Assembly: GCA_022559845.1 (NCBI GenBank)
Contig: CM040121.1
Coordinates: 511,976,566-512,040,565, forward strand
Length of the DNA stretch: 64,000 bases
Reading direction: 5' to 3'
Source: Amorphophallus konjac
Lineage: Eukaryota; Streptophyta; Magnoliopsida; Alismatales; Araceae
Shown: one piece after another, positions 35,021 to 45,057 of the stretch
How positions within the stretch are numbered: position 1 is the first letter of the stretch
Layout of the letters: the number at the start of each line of letters is the position of its first letter
The notes under the pieces: generated by a model
What the model was told of the DNA's origin: nothing
Database searches by the model: none
What the model saw: only the letters and a program-made list of their open reading frames with translations
Translations under genes and position numbers: made by a program

Positions 35021-36754
35021 GAAACAATTATCTTCCTTAATGTCAACATCTAGATTCAATTGAGCAAATTGAGGAACAAGGTTAGTCATACTAATCATGA
35101 GACTTGATAACATACCCATTGGTTTCCTGCTGAGTGCATCTGCTACAGCATTTGCCTTGCCAGGGTGATATTGAATAGTGAAATCGAAGTCTTTAAGATA
35201 TTCCAATCATCTCCTCTGCCTCATGTTAAGCTCTTTTTGAGAAAATAAATATTTCAAACTCTTATGGTCTGAATAGACAGTGAACTTTTCTCCATAAAGA
35301 TAATGACGCCAAATCTTCAAGACAAAGATAACTGCTGCCAATTCTAAATCATGTACAGGATAATTTTCTTCGTGACGTTTCAATTGTCTTGAAGAATAGC
35401 AAATCACATTTCCATCTTGTCTAAGGACACACCCTAAGACAATTTCAGATGCATCCGTATATACTTCAAATCCAGCACCCTCTATTGGTAGTGACAAAAC
35501 AGGGGCTATTGTAAGATGATTCTTAAGACTTTGGAAACTCTTTTCACAGTCCTTCGACCAGATAAAAGGATTTTTTTTTCTGGTAAGTCTAGTTAAAGGA
35601 ACCGCGATCTTTGAAAAGTCCTTTATGAATCTTCCATAATAACCTGCTAGACCCAAAAAGCTTCTAACTTCAGACACAGTCGTTGGTCGACTCCAATCTC
35701 TGACAGCTTTTACCTTAGAAGGATCCACAGCAATACCTTCTTTTGAAATAATGTGGCCTAGGAACGAGACTTCCTTGAGCCAAAATTCACACTTATTGAG
35801 TTTGGCATAAAGTTTATGTTCTCTAAGTGTTTGCAAGGCTATCCTTAGATGTTCTTCAAGTTCTTCTTTTGTCTTGGAGTATATCAGGATATCATCGATG
35901 AAGACGACGATGAACTGATCTAAATATGGCTGGAAGACACTGTTCATAAGTTGCATGAATGCTGATGGGACATTAGTTAACCCAAACGGCATTACCACGA
36001 ATTCATAGTGGCCATAACGACTTCGAAAAGCTGATTTGTAAATGTCCTCCTCTTTGATTCTAAGATGATGATAACTTGATCTTAGGTCAATCTTAGAAAA
36101 ATATTCTGCTCCCGAAAGCTGATCGAAGAGCTCATCAATATGCGGAAATGGGTATTTATTCTTGATTGTAAGTTGATTCAGTCGCCGGTAATCGATGCAT
36201 AATCTGAGAGAACCATCCTTCTTCTTGACAAATAGAACCGGCGCACCCCAAGGGGATGTGCTAGGTCTGATAAAACCCTTGTCTAGAAGTTCCTGTAATT
36301 GCTTCTTTAATTCCTTGAGTTCTATGGGGGACATCCTGTAAGGGGCTATAGAAACAGGTGCTGCACCTGGAATGAGTTCAATGGTAAAGTTTACTTCTCT
36401 TTCGGGCGGTAAATTAGGTAGTTCAGATGGGAACACGTCCGAGAATTCATTTGCAATAGGAATGTTTGCTAGGATAATTTCCTTAGATTCGGTGACAATG
36501 ACTGAAGCAAGAAAAGCATCACATCCTTGCGAGATAAGTTTGCAAGCGTGTAGAGAAGATATAATGGTAGGATGCTTCTTGTATTTGATGCCAAGAAAGG
36601 AAAATCTTGGAAGACCGGGCTTTCGGAAAGATATAATCCTATTTCGGCAGTTGATGTAAGCATCATGGTCTACAAGCCAATCTACCCCTAAAATGGCATC
36701 ATATCCTTTCATGTCAAGGCATACTAAGTTTGCGGGGAGATTTGGAATAAGCAT
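35021..36754 (-). pseudogene. Tekay-D protease remnant, RT and RNase H
   Basis: Begins in the second half of protease ([25 protein letters not shown]); the catalytic DTG is deleted. RT is complete: [29 protein letters not shown] and [11 protein letters not shown] (about 35880-35910). The tether is [14 protein letters not shown] and RNase H has [10 protein letters not shown] and [11 protein letters not shown]. The RNase H motif Gly-Ile-Gly-Leu has become Glu-Ile-Val-Leu. One stop, 35207-35209, sits at a Trp position. The deletion joins the protease directly to leader sequence at about 36741, next to a short ATT/TTGG junction. Confidence 0.93.
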
Positions 36755-36905
36755 AATAAATCTTAAACTAATTAGCTATCTTATCCCGGGCTCTACCCAA
36801 TTCTCACATGGGTACGGAAATTTTCTTCCTTAGTTCATAGGTATGGGTCCTTAAACCTTGGACTTATCCTATGACATGACCCTTTTCCTTAAGTCATGAG
36901 ACTTA

Positions 36906-36918
36906 GGCTCTGATACCA
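36906..36918 (-). other. Tekay-D primer-binding site (tRNA-iMet)
   Basis: The minus strand reads TGGTATCAGAGCC, identical to Tekay-A, eight bases from the 5' LTR. Confidence 0.95.
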
Positions 36919-37278
36919 ACTTAACTGTCACGCCCCGAGCCTTTATTACAGCGGAAGACTCGCTCAGGGAGCGCGAACAGCCGGCATGGTAAGTCTCTTG
37001 CAAGCAAGAATCAATCAGAGCGCAAGACAATCACACAAGTAAATACAATTACACAAGATTTAATCAAACTTCAACTTTATTTCATAATGCTCAATATTCA
37101 AGATACAATCACTACTTTGATTTCCATTCTACTAGACTCAAGAAATAGAAAAATTACATTGACTCAATCTAGACACTTTAACTTCCTAAGTCTTCACTCA
37201 CATCTTTATAACACTTTCACTCGCTTCCGGACCCGCTACTAGTATAGCCCGAATCCGAATCTGAACTATTTCCATCTC

Positions 37279-39449
37279 CTGAAAAATATTGGAAAGTAGG
37301 TCATGAGCACACTTGCCCAGTAGGTATCTTCGCATCAACATGAAGGCACTATTTAAGTAATTATCACTTTAGCTCTAAAGAAATAAGATAAAATCATGCG
37401 AATGAGAATCAATCATGCGATCAAATCAATAGAAACAAGATAACCATGTAAGATAGAATGATCAAGAATGAGCTAGCAAGAATATAATAAGAACATGATA
37501 TTGGCCTTCCATGAACAAGAATGTAACGAGATTGTACTAGCAAGCCACATATTCATCACACTAGTCTCTTTTGAGTACATAGTTCGTGAATTTCTGTGGA
37601 ATATCAAGCAAGAATATCATGTCGTGCCGTGGATCTTCACTTATTTATAGAAATAGTACTCCCAGCGCAATGCGACGCCAGTAGCATCATACCTCATGGT
37701 TTATAAAATAGTATGTTTCCGGCAATCAGCCGAGGGGACTAGCATAGAGCCCTTGAACACAATCAGTGCTCGATCGCATCTTCAGTTATAAATTAAGCTA
37801 CTTCCACGCAGTATAACAGTAAAGTATGGCCAAGAATATAGCACTTCCAATAATTCCATGATAACTAAAATCAATGAATGAATGCTTCAACATAAGAATG
37901 TAGGAGTCAAGAAATAGACTTTAAGCAATGTCATGCTCACAGAAATAAATCGACAGCATAACGGTATTTTCCTTAACTTCCATTTCTTTTAGATCAATTT
38001 AAGTAATATGACAAGTTCTAGATCATCAAGGTTTATCTAGAATCATTGGAACATCAACCCTTGGTCAAACCTTGGGTTAACAAATGCAAGCTATGTAACG
38101 GTCATTGGCTGGGCCGTTACATTATGTAACGCGCCAGTAATAGGCCGTTACAGTGATCCAAGTCCAAAAGGATAAAAATAGACTCAGAGGAATGTGACGA
38201 TCTGGCACTATGCCGTTACGTGAGCCTGACGGTCCAGTTCAAGGCCGTTACATTTCAAGAATCAAAACCACGATAGAGTGTTCTAATTAATGGGCTTTCA
38301 TTGGTACAACCAACTCGGCGTCCTAGTGGGAATCCCAGGCTCGCGGAGAATTACGGAGGCCTTGAAATAATGATTTTATAGTCCATTGGAAGGAATATCC
38401 AATAGAGAGGTCCTCATGTCCAAGATGGTGTTCCTATAGTGCAAAGTGTGAACTAATTGCAACATACCAGAATATGTGCCATGTACGTATAGAATTGACT
38501 CTATTGACAAAGAGAGACATGTATAATCAATGTGAAAATCATGATAAAAACTCCGTCAATACAACGTCTAAAAGTCATGCTTTATAGTACAAAACTATAG
38601 AATTTAGTTTAACATAACTTAAGTAGAAGTGATGACAAAACATGCAATACCTATCATGAATAATCAAATATCCTTAAAATCACATGATTAGGTTTAAAAC
38701 TTAGGTAACTAGGTTTTAACCATAATAAGATTGGCAGGTTATATTCTGTCATAGGGTTGACAGAACACAGGATATAACGATCTTAAGAGGGGGCGTCACA
38801 GTGAAAGTAACGGTCATGATCAAGCCGTTACTTGAATGTAACGCGTCTGTCCAAGCGCGTTAGAAACATCAGTGCAATTCCAATACTACAGAGTTTGTAA
38901 CGGTCTGTAGTACCGCCGTTACTTGAAAGTGACGGTCCTATGCTAGTGCGTTACAGTATCTGTTAACAGAAAACAATCATAGAAACTAAGAGATCAACTC
39001 ACATCATGTCTTTTATCAAAACATGATGAGTTTCTAGTCATGTTAATGAAGTAAGGCCATCTACATGCATAGGTAATCATGAATAGATGAATAGTCATGT
39101 TTTAATTTCTTAATTTGGCTAAGAGGTGCATGATGTGCATAGAACAAAAAAACATGAAATCAATGCTCTATAATGCATGGAATTCAATCAAACCAGAGGG
39201 CTTTTAGTCCTATCATGCTGTTTTTGCCGTTCATGAGATAACCTACCTCTTTACTTAGACTGTAGTTTCTGAATTTGGTTGAGAACCTTGCCCTAGATCC
39301 CTTCCTTCTCTTGTGACTTTTTCAGCAACTTCTTTAGGCTCTAACTCCACGCCCTCTTGACCTAAAGATGTGAAATTCGGAGGGGAGTTAGTCTAAAGTA
39401 TTGTAAACAAATACCTCTAAAGAACTTACCTGAGATAATGACTCCTTAC
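37279..39449 (-). other. Putative intron inside Tekay-D 5' LTR leader
   Basis: Donor AGCAAA|GTAAGGAG after the TATA box at 39502-39509; acceptor CCAATATTTTTCAG|GAGATGG. Predicted length is 2171 nt. Both sites align with those of Tekay-A although the neighbouring bases differ. Confidence 0.5.
38094..38255. repeat. Inverted-repeat unit cluster (Tekay-D)
   Basis: Four imperfect palindromic units of about 28 nt, 3 nt or more apart, each with arms of 8-10 nt around a 7-10 nt loop. The loops differ while the arms are kept, so this is not a simple tandem repeat. Confidence 0.85.
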
Positions 39450-39501
39450 TTTGCTTCTTTACGTCCCAAAAGTAGGGGTCGCACAGTTCAGAACTATGCC
39501 C

Positions 39502-39509
39502 TATTTATA
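39502..39509 (-). promoter_or_regulatory. Tekay-D LTR TATA box
   Basis: TATAAATA on the minus strand, about 520 nt into the 5' LTR. Confidence 0.7.
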
Positions 39510-40029
39510 GAGTTTAGGCTAAGGTTTAAAGATTAGATCGAGTTTAGAGTCATTATTTCATCAAATCCCAATCTCTAAGAGTCCTTAGTAATATTACAAG
39601 CCTTCCCAAGTCGATCCATAGTGGATAGGAACATCAAGTTCCAATCTTTTCATGAGTTCTTTTACTCACGGAATCTGCAGACATGTGACGGTCTAGTGTC
39701 CATGCGTCACTTGCTTGTGACGGTCTCGCGATAGACCGTTACAGTCTTCGTAGGTAGAGTTCAAATAGATTAAAACTCTTTTGATAGTTATCTAGATATT
39801 TATCCCTATATAAATTGTATTTATCTTTTAAAATTCGTGGATAGGCTTAAATACCTTCTAGAATATGGGCCTAACTTAATGGGCCTGAGTTAAAAACCTT
39901 TTAGACTTTAATTAAGCGGGTTGGGTTAATTGATCAACACTACTTGACCTTATAATGACTTATTAATCAAATAAACCATTTATAAATTTATTTAGGCCTT
40001 TATTATTTATGAAGTTCTGGGGCACTACA

Positions 40030-40464
40030 TATGACCTTTCATACACCACATGCATTCATTTAAACTCAAAAAAACCCATGAATCTCATGCATTTTCCATA
40101 TTTACATCAAGAAATTGAAAGAACTCTAGGCATGCTAAATATTTCGGTGATCAAACCCACAAATCACATGATTCACGAAGCTAAATCATGGGAAATGACA
40201 GTAAGAAGCATGAGGGTTCCGTCCCCCTACCTTAAACGTGAGAAATCATGCCGATCTACCTCGTTCTTCGTGGAAAAACCCACCCCATGAGCGTGACGTG
40301 ACCCCACCAAGTGAGCCACTGCCGTCTCACCATCGAGCTCGCCTCCCCGTCACTCCGCAGCTCGATCGGAGCTCCTCGCCATCGCCTGCCTGGAGTCGGG
40401 AGAGGAGGAAGCTCGGAAGAGAGAGAGGGAGAGAGGGGTGTGTTGTGAGGGAGAGAAGGGGGAG
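40030..40464 (-). repeat. Tekay-C 5' LTR, second segment
   Basis: Between Tekay-D and GagX-1. It starts with the TATGA duplication and ends with GGGAG (40460-40464), the GagX-1 TSD. It matches 11824-11890 and 23189-23575 and so preserves the empty site of Tekay-B at 40080-40105. Candidate splice donors in element sense are at 40232 and 40259. Confidence 0.9.
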
Positions 40465-42574
40465 TGATGCGGGACGGACAGCAGACTCGACTCCAAGTTG
40501 ATATGCGATCTTTGGACTCTAAACAAGCTCGCGATCGTCCATTAGTGAGGGATGCGTGGGACCGTGCGCTGTTGAGAAACCGGAAGTGAGCTAGGGTGGT
40601 CGGCTCTCTCTCGTGCCCGAATCGGGTCACGGGATGGGTTTCGCTCTCTCCCTCGTAGCGGTGAATAATAATATACGAGCTAGGAACCTAACATGCTCTC
40701 TAGCAGCGGCATATAGAAGTAAATACAAGTAAAGCAAAATGCCGAGAGAGGAGTGGACACGATACCTCTACGCTCCGGGCGTGGGGAAGGCGATCCCGGC
40801 CGAACTTGTACTCCCGGAACATGAAATAATTAAATTACAGCAATGAATATTACTGCCCACTCCACGCAGGGAGGTAACGGGCTACACGGTGGGACCCGGG
40901 AGTAGCGGGTTCGAGTTGACGGGCATTGTTCTGTGTAGCTTCGGCGACACGCGTACTCATGAATGTAGGGCCCACATGCTGGTCGGTGGGGCCGAGTGGG
41001 CCAGGAGTGACACCGCTGTGACGGGGGCGCCTGGAGGGACGATCCCAAGGAAGGAGTCGTACTGATTTGCCTTGTGGAAGGCGAGGAGGCTCCGATCTTC
41101 AAGTGTTGAGCTTGCTGTCCACGGATCTGAGTTGCTATTTCAGACCCGTGCGACCCGACGAAATCTGCTGCGACGATCAATCCCGATGTCGGATCAACGC
41201 GAAATTGGTGTCGTTGGAAAGCTGATTCAAAATACTTTGACCAAGGACTGTGTCAGAAATTTTTAATGCTCTGGATTTTTCGTGGTGGATTTAGGAACAG
41301 ACTGACTGATAGACTAAGAAAACACATGATAGAAATTGATTTTTCTGAGAACAGGTGTTGATCGCGACTCAAACTTCATATCTGGGCATTGGGCTCTTCA
41401 TGAAAGTTGGAGAGGGGGAAGTAAGGATGACGGGGATATTTTTTGTGGAATTTATGGTGGAGGTTTGGTTGAGGAAATAGAATTTCTAACACTGCGTGGT
41501 CAGATCTGGACTGTAAAGGATAGAACAGAAATTTGACTGAGTTTTAATTTTTTAGAGGAGAAAAAGAACTCCTAAATTCGAGAGAAAATTATTGGAGATG
41601 GACTTTGGTGGGCAGAATACCCAGTCCAAATTTGGACTCAATCAGAAAAGGGAAAGGGGGTCGAATAGAGGAAGAACTAGGTTGATGTGACATAAAATAG
41701 AACACTGACAGATCTGGGAGGCTGGGAAACACGAAATTGGAAAAATAGAAAACGATGGCTAGAAAAGAGGGAAAGTTTTTTGGGAGAGGGTATTTGTGTG
41801 GGGAACCTACCATCAAAATTTAGGCTCCAGCAGATCTTTAGATTCGGAGCTAAAAATCAGACAAGGGGGCTCTGTCCTGATTTGGACAGGACTCCGGCGG
41901 CAAGGCGGTGGCGATGCGATGGCGGCTCGATGGCGGCGGTGGTGCTGAACTTCACACTCAGGGAGGTGGTGGAGGAGAGGCTTCACACCTCTGAAAGGAG
42001 AGCTCTCACAGCTCTAGAGGGGGAGAGAGGGGCGCCCTTGGGCAAATTGAGCACAAATGGATTTTTTCTCACATTAATGCTAAGTAATTCATAAATTATA
42101 AGGTATTTATAAGAAATGTAAAATGACCTAAACTAACCTCAGATCTAAATTAGGGGAGGGGCAAATGGGGGAGTTCACATTTAATTCTCCCACGTGGTTT
42201 GGAACCAAATAAAATAAAATACAAAACCTATTAAACAACTATAAATGGGGGGCGCCCCCTTGACTTCCATGGTAGGAATCTTGGACATTTTTATCCCATT
42301 GTCTCCTTGAATGGTCAATCTATCTAGAAGCCCACCTTGGACCTTTGACTGGCCCCACATGGGCCCTAAGGCTTAAGTGGACCAATGGGGAAGGAGATGG
42401 GTGCCCCTTGCTGGTCCTACTAGACTTTTACACAAAAACCCAAAGATCCTTAAGGAATGACAAATTGGCTTATAAAGCCTTACAATTGTAAACCTACTTC
42501 CCAAGGATATAAACGCAAACTAAAAGGACACAAATATAAAAATAAAAGTTAGTGCCCGGTGTTGATTCCCGTCA
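40465..42574 (-). repeat. GagX-1 3' LTR, 2110 bp
   Basis: Runs TGATGCGGGACGG ... TTGATTCCCGTCA on plus. Two GGGGCGCC palindromes (about 42029 and 42247) flank the TATA box at 42104-42111. Open frames in the LTR are not preserved between copies. Confidence 0.95.
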
Positions 42575-42595
42575 ATTCTCCCCGGGTGGGAAGAA

Positions 42596-42610
42596 CTCGA
42601 CCCCGTCGAG
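42596..42610. other. GagX-1 hairpin next to the PPT
   Basis: Perfect inverted repeat CTCGAC-CCC-GTCGAG about 20 bp inside the 3' LTR border. The identical hairpin lies at the same place in GagX-2 (61789-61803). The purine tract proper in element sense is short (GGGGAGAAT). Confidence 0.7.
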
Positions 42611-43012
42611 TAAGGGGTGTGACTGCTCCAGTAGCTCCGGCAGATCTATCGTCAACCAAGAAGCGTGGAGTTCGCTCCACTCCAAGTATTCGACACCTGC
42701 TCATCCCGTATAGATTCGATATGCCCACGCTGCTAGGGAATGAGGCTAGAGGTGGACACTCCGGGGTGGGGTCACTCTCAAAGGAAAGGAGGTGGCTCAA
42801 AGACTCACTAGGAATCACCGATGGGTCCCTTTATGTGACTAGATCTGATATGTTGAGGTAGAGCCGATCCAAAATTCCGGCAAGTCTACAACATACGCAT
42901 TAGATCCGACTTGTCTCGCACTCGAAAGGGATTGACAACGCGAGCGTACAAAAGACCGACTATGCTGGACACATGCATGGACAGACACACAAGACCCTAG
43001 ACACACCTACTA
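42611..43012 (-). other. GagX-1 3' untranslated internal region
   Basis: No open frame of note. Parts (about 42745-42830: GTGGACACTCCGGGGTGGGGTC ... AAAGACTCACTAGGA) resemble GagX-2 around 61975-62070, so the region is kept between the two elements although it does not appear to code. Confidence 0.5.
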
Positions 43013-43925
43013 TTAGTCTGATCCATACATGTGCGATGGTGGACCAGGACACCCGAATGTGTGCCATGCATGCATTTGATGTAACCAGAGGTTGACGTCA
43101 TGGGGGACTCCTAGACAACCTAAGATGCACCAGTCATGCACATGGGATTTGGATGCGGGAGGGCTAGGAGAACCAAATTCACCTTCTTCCTTACCCCAAT
43201 GAATGGGCTCCGTACGGAGTAGAGGTGGACTAGCCTGAGGGGTAGGGGTGTGATAGGCGGCTTCCCTAACGAGGTGGAATAGATAAGGTGGGTCACTAGG
43301 GTCCCTAAGGAAGGGATCAAAGAAGGTATGACCCCTTGATATGGGTTCCCTCATGACACAGTCCCAAGTCTGAAATTCTTGAAGGTGTAAACGATCACCC
43401 TCATGCATTGTGGTAGGTGGGACGGTGGTCATAGGTAGGAGATATGGTTCCTCCCTCGGGTAATAGGGTATGAAGTCGGGCTCGGCCGACGTGGGGAGGA
43501 ATAAGAGGACCTCCGTGGTGACACGACCCACAGTGTACAAGGAGGTAATGGACCCCAAAGCGGGATGGGTGAAGCTACGACCTGTGGGTCGATCGAAGCC
43601 TAGGGCCAACATATGCGTCAACTTCCATTGGCAGTCTAACCCCTGGAGAAGGTCTTCCAAGGTATCTATGTGGTGACTAGATCGGAACGTTGTGTGGAAG
43701 GAGTTGACGGGCACTACTTGTAGTGCGGGGTCCATGGATGGGTAGTATGGTGTGTCTGGGACCAAGCCCTTCCTAAGCCAACTAAGAAGTGGTTCGGCTA
43801 TGAGTAGCTTTCCCGTTAGAAACACGGGTAGTTGTGGCTGAGGTGGCTCCGAATAAAGATTGGAGAGTGAGGCTTCTCCAACCCTTTTATCCTGTAGGGC
43901 TAGAGATGTCCGAGTGGGACACTGT
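43013..43925 (-). pseudogene. GagX-1 Gag C-terminal extension with unknown domain
   Basis: About 270 residues open from 43825. I do not recognise the domain. Its first 110 residues match GagX-2: NSFHTTFRSS, DLLQGL, LALGFDRP, HPALGSITSLYTVG and LLFLP line up with HSYHTTIQSY, DLLKGL, LTLGADRP, HPCIGSITSVCTIG and LLFLLP. The C-terminus has two copies of a His-x5-Gly-Cys-x-Gly-x-Pro motif, ending GCPGPPSHMYGSD. There is no DTG, so it is not an obvious protease. Upstream the frame joins a zinc knuckle after a short broken stretch (43826-43925). Confidence 0.7.
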
Positions 43926-44760
43926 CCGGCAAAGTGGTCGAACCCCTAGCAGCGATAACACTACTGTCGTGACCCACTAGGCTCCCTGATAAGGGGGTCC
44001 TTACCCTTATCCTCCTGACGGACAGGGGGTGTGGGCAATGGGGCTCTCATGGGTGGGGGAAGAGGATCCACCATGATGGGGAGAGGACCTTGGGATGGCA
44101 CCATAGATGGCACCGGGTTGGGACTACCGGCTGCTACCTCCTTAGGCTCGTGCTTGGTTCCATTCTGTCTAAGAGGTAGGCAAGGGGAAACCAACGACTC
44201 GATATAAGCACACCTCCTATCCACTCTATCCGAAATGATTTGGAAGAGTTCGGCAATGGTGGGGTTTGGAGTAGGAGTAATGTGATGGGCTTTCCTATAA
44301 ACTCGACTTAGTCGTGGACCTAGGCTCTTCTACATGCAGGGCGCTTTGCCTCCGACTATGGGCCACTTGGTTAGAGGTGCTTGGGTGTGGTAGATAGACC
44401 TTCCTAAGCTCGCCTTTCATTTGGCACCATGACTCGATGGGCCACTACCTCCTAACCTCTCTCATGCGCTCAATGCTCTCCCATTTCCAGGCGGCTTTGT
44501 GGACAAGCCTCTTTTGGGCAAAATTGACTTGCATGGCATCGGACATGGTGTAACATTCAAAATATTTATCCATGGTAGCCTCCCACTTGAGGTAGTCGCC
44601 CGAGTCATTAGAGCCATAAAAGTCCGAGACTTCGGGCCTACGGAAATGGAGAGAATGGTTGCCCAACCCATGGGTGTCCTGTAACCAGTGATATTGCATG
44701 GGCGACTTGGAGTCCATTGGACACTTGGGAACTACACGATGGACATGCCAACACAAAGAG
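43926..44760 (-). pseudogene. GagX-1 Gag core and CCHC knuckle
   Basis: The Ty3-type gag core reads HSLHFRRPEVSDFYGSNDSG, then DYLKWEATMDKYFECYTMSD, AQKRLVHKAAWKWESIERMR (44714-44445). Downstream, CYRCxGFDHFAGQC (about 43970-43930) is a CX2CX4HX4C knuckle; the x is a stop codon. The linker 44224-43961 is Pro-rich (PPPMRAPLPTPP). Stops occur at 44445-44447 and in the linker. The core makes this a Ty3-lineage Gag, but the clade cannot be set without pol. Confidence 0.8.
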
Positions 44761-45043
44761 ACAAGACACTAAAATGACAATGCAAGGTTGGAATGCCGAC
44801 TCGACTATGAAACTAGACACAACCAAGATCCGGTACATGCCGGAGTTGCGGGATCCGAAGATCCTCTCTCGCAATTGTGTGGCCTTCCCGATAGGTGTAA
44901 CCTACCATTCTAACAACACCTTTCTATATACCGAATAAAGGTATGCGATGCAACCTTGGACCGACTTAAACTTAGACTCGACTTAAACGACTCTTCTTTT
45001 TTTATGTTTTTAAACAAGACTACCCTAGACTCGACTCGACTCA

Positions 45044-45054
45044 CTCTGATACCA
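45044..45054 (-). other. GagX-1 primer-binding site (tRNA-iMet)
   Basis: The minus strand reads TGGTATCAGAG, three bases inside the 5' LTR. Confidence 0.9.
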
Positions 45055-45057
45055 AAA

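Larger units (their letters stand above)
30424..40029 (-). mobile_element. Tekay-D: gag-deleted chromovirus related to Tekay-A
   Basis: 9606 bp, LTRs 30424-33507 and 36926-40029, exact TSD TATGA (30419-30423 and 40030-40034). The empty site in the other Tekay-C LTR (11828-11850) reads CTGTTATGACCGTTC. The LTRs look about 99% alike by eye apart from a 20-bp deletion in the left copy near 32195. It lacks all of gag, both zinc knuckles and the protease active site. The rest of pol has only three in-frame stops. It is probably among the youngest insertions here. Confidence 0.95.
36926..40029 (-). repeat. Tekay-D 5' LTR, 3104 bp
   Basis: It has the clearest inverted-repeat units of the window. 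38094-38121 and 38125-38152 are two 28-nt units with arms TGTAACGG(T/C) and GGCCGTTACA. Two more units lie up to about 38255, four at 38803-38960 and two at 39684-39745. Conserved hairpin block at 38303-38419, stem at 38383-38405. Confidence 0.95.

Noticed and set aside
38094..39745. CRISPR-like array of repeated palindromic units
   Set aside because: Plant retrotransposon LTR context; units are irregularly spaced, in separate clusters and have no uniform spacers.
44041..44224. A protease or pol remnant in GagX-1 between Gag and the unknown domain
   Set aside because: I looked for DTG/DSG, YXDD and DDE motifs in all frames of 42575-45057 and found none; the stretch is a Pro-rich linker.
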